A stretch of 64,000 bases of DNA, taken from NCBI GenBank assembly GCA_029688905.1, contig JARULB010000005.1:248001-312000 (forward strand), written 5' to 3'. A model generated the notes under the pieces. The model searched no databases. It saw only the letters and a program-made list of their open reading frames with translations, and was not told where the DNA came from. Below are positions 1-8,401 of the stretch, piece by piece; the first letter of the stretch is position 1; each line of letters opens with the position of its first letter. Position numbers and translations under genes: made by a program. Source of the DNA: Balneolales bacterium ANBcel1. Its GTDB lineage: Bacteria > Bacteroidota > Rhodothermia > Balneolales > Natronogracilivirgulaceae.

Positions 1-22
1 ATCGGCAGTACGACAACAGTCA

Positions 23-541
23 TCAGCTGTCGGAGCGAAACCAGGTGCGAACGCGACTCACCAGCCTTGCAATTCCGGGCATCAGCCTGCGCGATCCGCT
101 TTTCGGTGTTTTTTCCTTCAGCGCCGGACCGTGTTTCTCCAGCAGCTTCATCACCTCCCACCGGCCGAACATGGCGGCAAAATGCACCGGTTTCATGCCG
201 GCTCCGTTATCGGCGTGCAAATCGGCCCCGGCGCGGATCAGAAGTTCGGCTACATCCGTATATCCCTTGAACGCCACGCCACCCAGCGGCGTCTGGCCGC
301 GGTCGTTGCGCCGATCCACATCCGCACCGTTACGTATCAGCATGGCGACCGTCTCTTCCTCCCCGTTATAGGCTGCGAGCATCAGCAGCGTATTGCCTTT
401 TTCATCGGCCAGGTTGACAGGCAGACCGGCTTCGATCATTTTCTCAAGTTGCTCCGGCTCCCCGCCTCTGGCGAAATCAAGCGCCATCCGCTGAAGTTCG
501 GCATACCGTTTCTCCTCATCTGAAGTAATGGTCATGTTCAT
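23..541 (-). CDS. Ankyrin-repeat protein, catalase-associated
   Basis: A 172-residue protein if read from the Met at 539-541. An upstream in-frame Met at 709 adds 56 residues rich in Cys and Pro that do not look like part of the fold, so I prefer the shorter start. About four ankyrin repeats are visible, with motifs such as GNTLLMLAAYNGEEETVAMLI, GQTPLGGVAFKGYTDVAELLI and MKPVHFAAMFGRWEVMKLL, followed by a basic tail. There is no signal peptide in the short form. It lies downstream of the catalase gene on the same strand, separated by a hairpin terminator. In Pseudomonas aeruginosa, AnkB next to KatB is needed for full catalase activity, so a catalase-supporting role is likely here. That role is inferred from position. 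Confidence 0.8.
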   Translation of the reverse strand: MNMTITSDEEKRYAELQRMALDFARGGEPEQLEKMIEAGLPVNLADEKGNTLLMLAAYNGEEETVAMLIRNGADVDRRNDRGQTPLGGVAFKGYTDVAELLIRAGADLHADNGAGMKPVHFAAMFGRWEVMKLLEKHGPALKEKTPKSGSRRLMPGIARLVSRVRTWFRSDS

Positions 542-729
542 GGGTAACCGCTCAGGGTTAAACTGTATGGACTGCAATAGCTCAGGGAGTCCCGGATCAG
601 CGCTGCAGGTCCGGGTAGTATCAAAACTGCGCGCATTGCAGCAAACCGTCGGGCAGGCTGACTCACAGACAGGCGCGCCGGCAAGACAGGGTTTCAGGAT
701 TATGTACAACCGGCCAGTGGGCCGGGTAT

Positions 730-773
730 AAAAAAGGGAACCGGTTCAGCATCTGCACGCGAACCGGCTCCCT
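730..773 (-). terminator. Rho-independent terminator downstream of catalase
   Basis: On the plus strand six A residues (730-735) precede GGGAACCGGTTC (736-747), a 13-nt loop and GAACCGGCTCCC (761-772). Read on the minus strand this is a 12-bp stem with one G-T pair followed by a U run. It lies between the catalase stop and the ankyrin gene start, so it probably limits read-through into the ankyrin gene. Confidence 0.75.
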
Positions 774-854
774 GTAAAGGTTATTTCTGGCAACCGATGC
801 CATTGATCTCCTCAGGCCGGCCTCGTTACGCCGGGATTACGGCATCGGGTGATC

Positions 855-882
855 ACGAAGCCGCCGGTTAACCGGATTCGTG
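855..882. repeat. Hairpin-forming palindrome after catalase
   Basis: CACGAA (855-860) and TTCGTG (877-882) flank a perfect 12-bp palindrome, CCGGTTAACCGG, at 864-875. It sits directly after the catalase stop codon and has no T run on either side. It may be an mRNA 3'-end structure or a protein-binding site; nothing distinguishes the two. Confidence 0.35.
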
Positions 883-913
883 CTTCAGGTCTTTGGAAAA
901 TCAGGTACGGTTG

Positions 914-2383
914 TCAGTCCGCCGACGGTGCTTTGTTCTCAACGCCAAGCGCCTTGGCAACACCTTCGGCATATTCCGGATCCGCTTTATGGAAATGCAC
1001 CAGCTGCCGCTGGACGATCTCTTCGGAAACTCCGCCCATCGCGTCGGCGATATTACTGAACAGGCGCTGCTTCTGTGCATCGTCAAACAGACGGAACAGA
1101 TTTCCGGCCTGGGTATAATCGTCGTTGCCCTCCCGGTGATTGTACCGGTCGGCATCGCCGGAAATACGCAGAGGCGGCTCCTTGAACGACGGGTCCTCTG
1201 CCGGGCCGTTAAAGCTGTTGGGCTCGTAATAGGCATCCGGATTTCCGGTATCGTTGGCAAAGAATCGCATCGTGCCATCCTTGTGGTAATGGTTCACTTC
1301 GGATTTCGGACGGTTTACCGGCAGGGCTTCGTAATGGGTCCCGAGACGATATCTGTGCGCATCGGCATAGGAGAAGATACGTGCCTGCAGCATTTTGTCC
1401 GGCGAAAATCCGATTCCCGGAACCACATTGGACGGCGAATACGCCGCGTTCTCAATGTCGGTGAAATAGTTGTCGGCATTGCGGTTCAGCTCCATCACAC
1501 CCACATCGATCAGCGGATAATCGCCATGCGGCCACACTTTGGTCAGGTCGAACGGGTTATACGGTGTTTTTTCCGCGTCGGCCTCCGGCATGATCTGTAC
1601 CTTGACGTCCCACTTCGGGAACTCACCGTTTTCAATAGCACCAAAAAGGGCCTCCTGATAGGACTCCCGGCTTTCTCCTATAACTTTTTTGGACTCTTCG
1701 TTGGTGTAATGTTTATGTCCCTGGCGGGTCTTGAAGTGAAACTTCACCCAAAACCGCTCTCCCTTGTCGTTCCAGAAACTGAACGTGTGGGATCCGTAAC
1801 CGTTCATAAACATCGGCGCCTGGGGAATTCCGCGGTCCGACATCAGGATGGTTACCTGGTGCAGGCTTTCCGGGCTAAGTGACCAGAAATCCCACATGGC
1901 CTCGGGTGAGCGCAGGTTGGTTCTCGGATGGCGTTTCTGGGTTCGGATGAAATCGGGAAACTTGAGCGCGTCGCGCACAAAGAAGACCGGCGTATTGTTG
2001 CCGACCATATCCCAGTTGCCTTCATCGGTATAGAACTTGACCGAAAAGCCTCGCACGTCCCGCTCGGCATCGGCAGCGCCCAGCTCGCCGGCAACCGTGG
2101 AAAAACGTGCAACCAGCTCCGTTTTCTTCCCGATTTCAGAAAAAATGGAGGCGCGGGTGTAGCGGGTGATGTCGTTGGTCACGGTAAAGGTGCCGAACGC
2201 TCCCCATCCCTTGGCATGAACCACGCGCTCGGGGATGCGCTCGCGGTTCTGATGCGCCAGTTTTTCGATTAGCTGATAATCCTCCAGAAGCACTGGTCCG
2301 CGCGGGCCGGCCGTCTTTGAGTTCTGATTATCAGACACCGGATTTCCACCGGTCGTGGTCAGTGTTTTCTTTTTTTTACTCAT
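914..2383 (-). CDS. katA: Monofunctional haem catalase (clade 3-like)
   Basis: A 489-residue catalase that disproportionates hydrogen peroxide in the cytoplasm. I chose the Met at 2381-2383 ([13 protein letters not shown]) because catalases of this size begin a short polar stretch before TGGNPV; the 21 residues upstream look like non-coding extension. The distal haem-pocket His lies in [13 protein letters not shown] (His56), the distal Asn in [10 protein letters not shown] (Asn129), and the proximal haem signature RIFSYADAH at 335-343 contains the Tyr339 ligand. Length and sequence fit the small-subunit class with no C-terminal flavodoxin domain. It is followed on the same strand by an ankyrin gene, a pairing known from other bacteria. 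The symbol is by family resemblance. Confidence 0.96.
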   Translation of the reverse strand: MSKKKKTLTTTGGNPVSDNQNSKTAGPRGPVLLEDYQLIEKLAHQNRERIPERVVHAKGWGAFGTFTVTNDITRYTRASIFSEIGKKTELVARFSTVAGELGAADAERDVRGFSVKFYTDEGNWDMVGNNTPVFFVRDALKFPDFIRTQKRHPRTNLRSPEAMWDFWSLSPESLHQVTILMSDRGIPQAPMFMNGYGSHTFSFWNDKGERFWVKFHFKTRQGHKHYTNEESKKVIGESRESYQEALFGAIENGEFPKWDVKVQIMPEADAEKTPYNPFDLTKVWPHGDYPLIDVGVMELNRNADNYFTDIENAAYSPSNVVPGIGFSPDKMLQARIFSYADAHRYRLGTHYEALPVNRPKSEVNHYHKDGTMRFFANDTGNPDAYYEPNSFNGPAEDPSFKEPPLRISGDADRYNHREGNDDYTQAGNLFRLFDDAQKQRLFSNIADAMGGVSEEIVQRQLVHFHKADPEYAEGVAKALGVENKAPSAD

Positions 2384-2611
2384 GAAATACTCGTTTGCTT
2401 TTAATGTTTTTAAGCCGGCAGGCATGCTCTTCGTACCGGTCAACAAAAAACTGCCGGTTGCAGTTCTCCGCGGGCAGAAATACCGGCGGGCAACGGGTCA
2501 CATTTCAAAATAGGATATTGCGGCCTAGTCCCAAAATGAAACCGGACGTACCGGGGTCTCATTGCGAAATCAGACCGTGCTGTATACCGGCAACCTTTGT
2601 CGCAGCAATGG

Positions 2612-3820
2612 TTACCAGCTGAAAAGCGTACCGTCCATTTTACGGTTGACCGGCAGGTATGCCGGTTCATACGGATACTTTGCCGCCAGTTTCTCATCGA
2701 TATCCACCCCAAGTCCGGGTGCGTCTCCCGGATAGAAATAGCCGTCTGAGAAACTGTAATGATGCGGGAACACCTCATCGGTTTCACGGGTATGCGGCAT
2801 ATGCTCCTGGATACCGAAGTTATTGATTGCAATGTCCAGGTGCAGTGCGGCGGCCATGGTGACCGGAGAGAGATCGGTGGCGCCATGACTTCCCGTCTGC
2901 ACATGATACATCTCGGCAAAAGCAGCCACTTTTTTCATGTGGGTGATGCCGCCTGCATGCAGTGTGGTCATCCGTATGTAATCGATCAGTTGTTCACGGA
3001 TCAGATCGTGCGCATCCCAGACGCTGTTGAATATTTCGCCGACAGCCAGAGGAGTGGTGGTATGCTGTCGAATGAGCCGGAACCCCTCCTGAAGCTCCGC
3101 CGGAACCGCATCCTCAATCCAGAATAGACGATATGGTTCCAGATCCTTTCCCACCCTGGCGGCCTCAATGGGTGTCAGCCGGTGGTGGCAATCATGCAGC
3201 AGATGCGGCTCCTCGCCATAGACATCGCGAATTCGCTTGAACAGCTGTGGGACATGCCTCATGTATTTTTCTGTGGACCAGGCATGCTCCTGGGGCAGTC
3301 CCTTCTCGGCGGGTTCGTAGTCGCCGTCTCCTTTCGGCACACCATAGGTGGTCGGCACGCCCGGGATCCCGCTCTGCGCACGCACCGCCTTGTAGCCCAT
3401 ATCAAGATGCCGTCCGACCTCATCCACCGTCTGCTCTATATCCTTGCCGTTGGCGTGGCTGTAGACCATCACTCCGGTACGACTCTTGCCGCCCAGCAGG
3501 TTGTATACCGGAGTGCCCAGCGCCTTGCCCTTGATATCCCAAAGCGCCATATCCACGGCGGCGATGGCGGTCATGGTAACCGGGCCCCTGCGCCAGTACG
3601 CCCCCTTGTACAGATACTGCCAAATATCTTCGATCTGTGAGGGGTCACGGCCGATAAGGCAGGGCGCCACATGATCCTCAAGATAAGAGGCCACCGCCAG
3701 CTCACGCCCGTTGAGTGTCGCATCACCTATTCCGTAGACCCCCTCGTCGGTCTCGATTTTCAATGTAACAAAATTCCTTCCGGGGCTGCAGACAATGACT
3801 TTGGTGCTGGTAATTTTCAT
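2612..3820 (-). CDS. manD: D-mannonate dehydratase (ManD, enolase superfamily)
   Basis: 402 residues starting at [11 protein letters not shown] Met four codons upstream (3832) is possible, but the family begins at this one. The protein follows the ManD type closely: [20 protein letters not shown] near the N-terminus, then the metal-binding residues Asp210 (LLHDCHH), Glu236 (WIEDAVP) and Glu262 (AVGEIFN), with Arg147, Tyr159 and His212 at positions equivalent to characterised ManD enzymes. It dehydrates D-mannonate to 2-keto-3-deoxygluconate in glucuronate catabolism. No fructuronate reductase (UxuB) or isomerase (UxaC) is next to it. Some paralogues act weakly or not at all on mannonate, so the precise activity is inferred. 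It is probably transcribed separately from the catalase gene, which starts 228 bp downstream of its stop. Confidence 0.93.
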   Translation of the reverse strand: MKITSTKVIVCSPGRNFVTLKIETDEGVYGIGDATLNGRELAVASYLEDHVAPCLIGRDPSQIEDIWQYLYKGAYWRRGPVTMTAIAAVDMALWDIKGKALGTPVYNLLGGKSRTGVMVYSHANGKDIEQTVDEVGRHLDMGYKAVRAQSGIPGVPTTYGVPKGDGDYEPAEKGLPQEHAWSTEKYMRHVPQLFKRIRDVYGEEPHLLHDCHHRLTPIEAARVGKDLEPYRLFWIEDAVPAELQEGFRLIRQHTTTPLAVGEIFNSVWDAHDLIREQLIDYIRMTTLHAGGITHMKKVAAFAEMYHVQTGSHGATDLSPVTMAAALHLDIAINNFGIQEHMPHTRETDEVFPHHYSFSDGYFYPGDAPGLGVDIDEKLAAKYPYEPAYLPVNRKMDGTLFSW

Positions 3821-4008
3821 AATGAATTTCAATAAAGGTAATAACTAATTGCGGCAAACAACTGCCATGGGATGTTGACTCACGTTCGCTTGTCAACAGA
3901 AACACCTGCTACCGATTTGTAACAAAGGAAATTAATGTGTCGGTTCGAAAGATAAAGCTATCCCCAAAAAAACACTGCATCCATGTCTGGATTGCTTTAC
4001 GGCCTCAC

Positions 4009-4045
4009 AAAAAAAAGCCGACAACCCTGATTTGGGCTGCCGGCT
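4009..4045 (-). terminator. Terminator after the multi-CBM secreted protein
   Basis: On the minus strand AGCCGGCAGCCC and GGGTTGTCGGCT form a 12-bp stem with two wobble pairs and a 6-nt loop, followed by eight T residues (A run at 4009-4016 on plus). It lies 91 bp beyond the stop of the gene at 4136 and separates it from the mannonate dehydratase gene. Confidence 0.8.
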
Positions 4046-4135
4046 CCAGTTCAATAAGATGATATTTCCAATCGAAAACATCAGTGGTTAATCTACTGTC
4101 CGAAAATGATCCCAAACAGTAAACATGGATAACTG

Positions 4136-6757
4136 TTATTTAACCAGCATCATCTTTCTGGTCAGGACAAAACTACCAGCTTGCATACGGTAGAGATATA
4201 CGCCTGATGAGAGATTACTGGCATCAAAGTTTACGGTATGCAACCCCTGCGATTGCTCCCCATCAACCAAAGTCATGACTTGCTGGCCGAGTGCATTAAA
4301 TACATCAATGCGGACATGTGAAGCCTGTGGAACTTCATAGGAGATGGTAGTTACAGGGTTGAACGGATTTGGATAATTTTGCCGCAAATCGAATTCAGTG
4401 GCAAGCTCGGTGTCAATTCCACCGGACGTTGGCTCTCGTTCCACCTTTTCGACACGGGCATTGGCGAGATAGATGACAATGTTGTCGTTCTCTTCGTGGT
4501 TGAGGCCCACAGCGAGACGCATTGTATTCTCTTCGTCGGTTGCACTTACTTCGTGATAGTAGACAACCTCGGTCCATTCCGACGTAATGTCGGCCATGGT
4601 TCCACCTCCACCGGTCGCACCACTGCCACTGGGGTAACGTGCCCAGTTACCACTGGCCGGCAGTCCCAGGTACATATTGGCAAGCCCCGGGTTTTCTTCA
4701 TCCACACCATCAGCTCTGAGCCAAACCGAGGCACGGATGTAATCGCCTTCTTCCGGATAGATGGGTTCATTGACAGCTTCGACATTCCAGTCATCGCCAG
4801 ATCCGTCCCAGTCGCCAAAATCAATTCTCAGCGCCCTTCCGTCATCATTAAATGCACCTTCCTGGATTTCCATGGAGGCTTGATCGGTAGTCGAAAGTGT
4901 CCATGCGTAGGTATCACCATCGACCACCCCTGCTTCACTGGATGAGAAGTCACCGTTATAGTTCAACAGGTCGCCGATGGCATGCGGAGGCTGGGGTATT
5001 GGAAGAACTTTTTCGACGCGGGCATTGGCGAGATAGATGACAATGTTGTCGTTCTCTTCGTGGTTGAGGCCCACAGCGAGGCGCATTGTACTCTCTTCGT
5101 CGGTGGCACTTACTTCGTGGTAGTAGACAACCTCGGTCCATTCCGACGTAATGTCGACCATGGTTCCACCTCCACCGGTGGCACCGCTACCACTGGGGTA
5201 ACGTGCCCAGTTACCACTGGCCGGCAGTCCCAGGTACATATTGGCAAGTCCCGGGTTTTCTTCATCCACACCATCAGCTCTGAGCCAAACCGAAGCACGG
5301 ATATAATCGCCTTCTTCCGGATAGATCGGTTCATTGACGGCTTCGACATTCCAGTCATCGCCAGATCCGTCCCAGTCGCCAAAATCAATTCTCAGCGCCC
5401 TTCCGTCATCATTAAATGCACCTTCCTGGATTTCCATGGAGGCTTGATCGGTAGTCGAAAGTGTCCATGCGTAGGTATCACCATCGACCACCCCTGCTTC
5501 ACTGGATGAGAAGTCACCGTTATAGTTCAACAGGTCGCCGATGGCATGCGGAGGCTGGGGTATTGGAAGAACATCATCACCATTATCGTCTTCAACCTCC
5601 TTAACGGCTGTCAGATTATCAAGCAGCAGTTTACCGGCAACCGTCGGATCATCAGAGCCAAGTGCAATTTGCATCTGGATTTCTGCAATCTGATCCAAAT
5701 TGGGATAATCGTCTTCTGTTTGTGTTTCCCAGGCTGGTACTGCAAATGCCTCAAATGGAAGTACCACTTCTATCCAATCACCAGAATCATCAGCCAGATT
5801 CAGATCCACTGCGATTACCCAGGGAATCCGGCCTTCGTCGTGCTGGGTAAACAGAACAGCGTTGAAATTGGCAGAGCCTCCATCGATCGGATCCACGATT
5901 TTGTAGCTAAGCCGTAGTTCTTCGTAATCGGAGAGGACGGGGAATTGGTCATTCGTCGGTTGCAGTTGAATATCACTACTTCCACCCCAACCTTCGCCTG
6001 CAATTACCTCGTAGGTCCATTCAATAGAGTGATCGCCCTGAACAGCATCGTCGGAGACTGCAAAGGTAGAGACTCCTCCACCGTTATCCCAGTGCCCGAA
6101 GTTGTCAAGATTTTCAAATCCCCAAACGAGCAGCTCATCAACGATCTCATCATCTTCGTCGTCATCGTCATCCTCTTCATGGTGCAAAACCCGGAGGTAG
6201 TCAACGTAAAAAACATCCTCATTGGCATTATTATCACTGCCCAGGTGGATGCCTACATTCTGATTATCTCCAGCATGCACGAAGTGGTTGATTTCGATCA
6301 TTTCCCATTCATTCACTGGTAAAGAGCCGCCCCAGATTTGATTCGCTCCCGGATCCAGGCTGAATGTCGGGTTTCCGCCTCCCTGGGGGTCAGCCATAAT
6401 TCGCATCTCAACCGAATAGGTGTTGCCATTTTCAAAGCCTACGTCCAAATAGAGCGGCTGGATATCCCATGGGTTTTCAACACTTTCAACTTGGGTAATT
6501 GTCACCTTTAGCAGTTTATTCTCGCTGTCATCCGGATCTTCAACAATCTCAAAAGTCGCATAATCATCATCTGCCCCCACAAAGGCCCAATTTGCAACAC
6601 CTGTGGCCTCACCAACTTCTGCATCGGTAAAGTCCGAATTATCGTTGATCACCGTTTGAGCCGATACATTCCCCGCAATAAAGGCGGAAATAAGGCAAAA
6701 CGCACCCACCCTCATTATCTGCTTCATCTGCTTCCATAGTATACTATCTGATTTCAT
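4136..6757 (-). CDS. T9SS-secreted multi-domain carbohydrate-binding protein
   Basis: An 873-residue exported protein with a signal peptide ending about residue 33 (FIAGNVSAQ). Module 1 (about 35-195) resembles a CBM4/9-type beta-sandwich. An Asp/Glu-rich linker (HHEEDDDDDEDDE) leads to a CBM11-like module (about 205-390). Two near-identical 188-residue CBM4/9-like modules follow (about 397-585 and 585-773), each starting VLPIPQPPHAIG. The C-terminus carries the T9SS sorting domain, with NYPNPFNP and an ending SFVLTRKMMLVK. No glycosidase domain is visible, so it is probably a surface or secreted adhesin that binds polysaccharide. The ligand cannot be read from the sequence. It has its own terminator and a long 5' intergenic region, so it is likely monocistronic. 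Confidence 0.85.
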   Translation of the reverse strand: MKSDSILWKQMKQIMRVGAFCLISAFIAGNVSAQTVINDNSDFTDAEVGEATGVANWAFVGADDDYATFEIVEDPDDSENKLLKVTITQVESVENPWDIQPLYLDVGFENGNTYSVEMRIMADPQGGGNPTFSLDPGANQIWGGSLPVNEWEMIEINHFVHAGDNQNVGIHLGSDNNANEDVFYVDYLRVLHHEEDDDDDEDDEIVDELLVWGFENLDNFGHWDNGGGVSTFAVSDDAVQGDHSIEWTYEVIAGEGWGGSSDIQLQPTNDQFPVLSDYEELRLSYKIVDPIDGGSANFNAVLFTQHDEGRIPWVIAVDLNLADDSGDWIEVVLPFEAFAVPAWETQTEDDYPNLDQIAEIQMQIALGSDDPTVAGKLLLDNLTAVKEVEDDNGDDVLPIPQPPHAIGDLLNYNGDFSSSEAGVVDGDTYAWTLSTTDQASMEIQEGAFNDDGRALRIDFGDWDGSGDDWNVEAVNEPIYPEEGDYIRASVWLRADGVDEENPGLANMYLGLPASGNWARYPSGSGATGGGGTMVDITSEWTEVVYYHEVSATDEESTMRLAVGLNHEENDNIVIYLANARVEKVLPIPQPPHAIGDLLNYNGDFSSSEAGVVDGDTYAWTLSTTDQASMEIQEGAFNDDGRALRIDFGDWDGSGDDWNVEAVNEPIYPEEGDYIRASVWLRADGVDEENPGLANMYLGLPASGNWARYPSGSGATGGGGTMADITSEWTEVVYYHEVSATDEENTMRLAVGLNHEENDNIVIYLANARVEKVEREPTSGGIDTELATEFDLRQNYPNPFNPVTTISYEVPQASHVRIDVFNALGQQVMTLVDGEQSQGLHTVNFDASNLSSGVYLYRMQAGSFVLTRKMMLVK
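4439..5566 (-). repeat. 564-bp tandem duplication inside the CBM gene
   Basis: Two head-to-tail units of 564 bp (4439-5002 and 5003-5566) encode consecutive 188-residue modules. By eye about 14 base differences fall in the part encoding the C-terminal two thirds of each module, most of them silent. Roughly the last 210 bp of each unit on the plus strand (4790-5002 against 5354-5566) look identical. The proteins differ at only two sites: MVDITS/MADITS and DEESTM/DEENTM. Confidence 0.95.
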
Positions 6758-7087
6758 ATAACACCCTCATTTTATTTGTAATTAACACATGCGAAACAAT
6801 TTTTTACTTATCGGTGTCATCATTCAGTTAATATCCCTGCAAAGCATTATGACACAAAGCCAAAAAACCGGTCGCTATGTGAGTAGAAATGAGCAACATT
6901 AGCTCAATCTGAGAAAATTATAGTTCTCCACCCCCTCAAAGTCAAATAAATTGTAACCGCTTTTCATAGTTTCTTTTCAACATTTAACGCCAGGCATTCA
7001 AAAAATGCTTTTGAACCGAACTTTCCCGTAAGCTACCAAAGAGGCGGGGCACAACACCCGCATAATATTATAAAAAGTGGAGTTACT

Positions 7088-7192
7088 ATGGTCGAAACAA
7101 GTAGTGGTCTGTCATCAGACCTCCAGGAACATGTGCATCAATACAAAACGCCTGCTTTCTTGACTATGCGCAAAGTTTTCACACTATTTTGA
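7088..7192 (+). CDS. Possible 34-residue small ORF
   Basis: ATG at 7088 is preceded by GTGGAG at a suitable distance for a ribosome binding site and the frame stays open for 34 codons to TGA at 7190-7192. The product would begin MVETSSGLSSDLQEHVHQY and has no recognisable domain. It sits between the divergent CBM gene and the aldo/keto reductase gene and could be a leader peptide or chance. Confidence 0.2.
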   Translation: MVETSSGLSSDLQEHVHQYKTPAFLTMRKVFTLF

Positions 7193-7229
7193 ACAACAAT
7201 TTCCTGCTTATCAAGCAATGCGCTAATGC

Positions 7230-7258
7230 TTGAACAGTACCCGTTTTATGGGTATAGT
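7230..7258 (+). promoter_or_regulatory. Sigma70-like promoter for aldo/keto reductase gene
   Basis: TTGAAC (7230-7235) and TATAGT (7253-7258) are separated by exactly 17 bp and lie 66 bp upstream of the start codon at 7324. This is a good match to the general bacterial -35/-10 pattern. Bacteroidota primary sigma factors usually prefer TTTG/TAnnTTTG, so the assignment depends on the host. Confidence 0.35.
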
Positions 7259-7323
7259 ACGATTGTGTAACCGCCAGATAACGCTTTCAATTATTTAGAC
7301 TTGAATACAAAACGGAGTATGCC

Positions 7324-8307
7324 ATGAAGAAAAGAAACCTGTCTCAAAACGGACCTGAAATTACGGAATGCGGACTGGGCTGCTGGCAGCTTGGCGGCGG
7401 ATGGGGCCAACCCTGGGACGACGCCGTTGCCCAGGACATCCTTGAAACGTCCTATCAGGAGGGTGTGCGCTTTTTTGATACCGCGGATGTCTACGGCGAC
7501 GGTAATGGCGAAAGCGAATCCTCCATCGGCCGCTTCCTGAAAAAGCGGCCGGATGTGTTTGTCGCCACAAAACTGGGCCGCAAAGAGATATACCCCGACG
7601 GCTACACCCGCCAATCCTTGCTTGACGCCACCCGGGAATCACTTGCACGACTGGGTGTGGACAAAATTGACCTGACCCAGCTGCACTGCGTCCCTATCGA
7701 GGTATTGCGAGATGGAAGCGTATTTGACTGGCTGCGCGAACAACGGGAAGCGGGATTGATCGAGCGGTTCGGTGCCAGTGTGGAAACCGTGGAGGAAGGC
7801 CTGATCTGCCTGGAACAGGAGGGGCTGACTTCCCTGCAGGTCATTTTCAACATCTTCCGCCAAAAACCTCTGGAAGAACTCCTTCCCAGGGCACATGACA
7901 AGGGAGTCGGCATCATTGTCAGACTGCCGCTGGCAAGCGGACTCCTGAGCGGAAAGATGAAACGTTCTACTACCTTCCGCGAAGGGGACCACCGGAATTT
8001 CAACCGCGACGGGGATGCGTTCAATGTGGGTGAAACCTTTGCCGGGCTACCATTTGAAACCGGCGTTGCCCTGGCCGACGAACTCCGGGAGCTGGTTCCC
8101 GACGGCATGACCATGGCCCAAATGGCCCTGCGCTGGATACTGGACCACAAGGAGGTTTCTGTCGTGATACCCGGAGCCAGCTCTCATGAACAAGCCAGGC
8201 AGAATGCCTCTGTTCCCGGACTCCCGCCACTACCGGCGGAACTGCACCGCCAACTCACTGATTTTTATAAACAAAAGGTGCACAATCAAATCCGGGGAGC
8301 ATACTAA
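7324..8307 (+). CDS. Aldo/keto reductase
   Basis: A 327-residue NAD(P)H-dependent oxidoreductase with the (beta/alpha)8 aldo/keto reductase fold. The catalytic tetrad is present: Asp52 and Tyr57 (FFDTADVYGDG), Lys83 (VATKLG) and His121 (LTQLHC). The C-terminal nucleotide-binding part carries VVIPGASSHEQARQN, as in the YajO/IolS-like group of bacterial AKRs. It is cytoplasmic, with no signal peptide. ACGGAG lies upstream of the ATG. It stands alone ahead of gdhA with a 94-bp gap, so it may or may not share a transcript. The substrate cannot be deduced; sugar or aldehyde reduction is usual for the family. Confidence 0.93.
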   Translation: MKKRNLSQNGPEITECGLGCWQLGGGWGQPWDDAVAQDILETSYQEGVRFFDTADVYGDGNGESESSIGRFLKKRPDVFVATKLGRKEIYPDGYTRQSLLDATRESLARLGVDKIDLTQLHCVPIEVLRDGSVFDWLREQREAGLIERFGASVETVEEGLICLEQEGLTSLQVIFNIFRQKPLEELLPRAHDKGVGIIVRLPLASGLLSGKMKRSTTFREGDHRNFNRDGDAFNVGETFAGLPFETGVALADELRELVPDGMTMAQMALRWILDHKEVSVVIPGASSHEQARQNASVPGLPPLPAELHRQLTDFYKQKVHNQIRGAY

Positions 8308-8401
8308 AACAAAAATAAATGCGGAAAAGGGAAAAAAATCGTAAACTAATTAGCCGTTATTATTAAACCTCCTGTTTTTATTATTGATCTAATCCCTTCT
8401 T

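Larger units (their letters stand above)
6758..7323. other. Divergent intergenic region, AT-rich
   Basis: 566 bp between the divergent CBM and aldo/keto reductase genes. It holds a sigma70-like promoter (7230-7258), a possible 34-codon ORF (7088-7192) and two LacI-family-like operator half matches: TGTAACCGCTTTTCA at 6952-6966 and AGATAACGCTTTCA at 7276-7289. The latter matches the CcpA-type consensus TGNAANCGNTNNCA at all but two fixed positions. No LacI-type gene lies in the window, so regulation by such a protein is only a suggestion. Confidence 0.35.

Noticed and set aside
893-1882. 329-codon plus-strand frame opposite the catalase gene
   Set aside because: Overlaps conserved catalase motifs on the other strand and has no domain, signal or ribosome binding site of its own.
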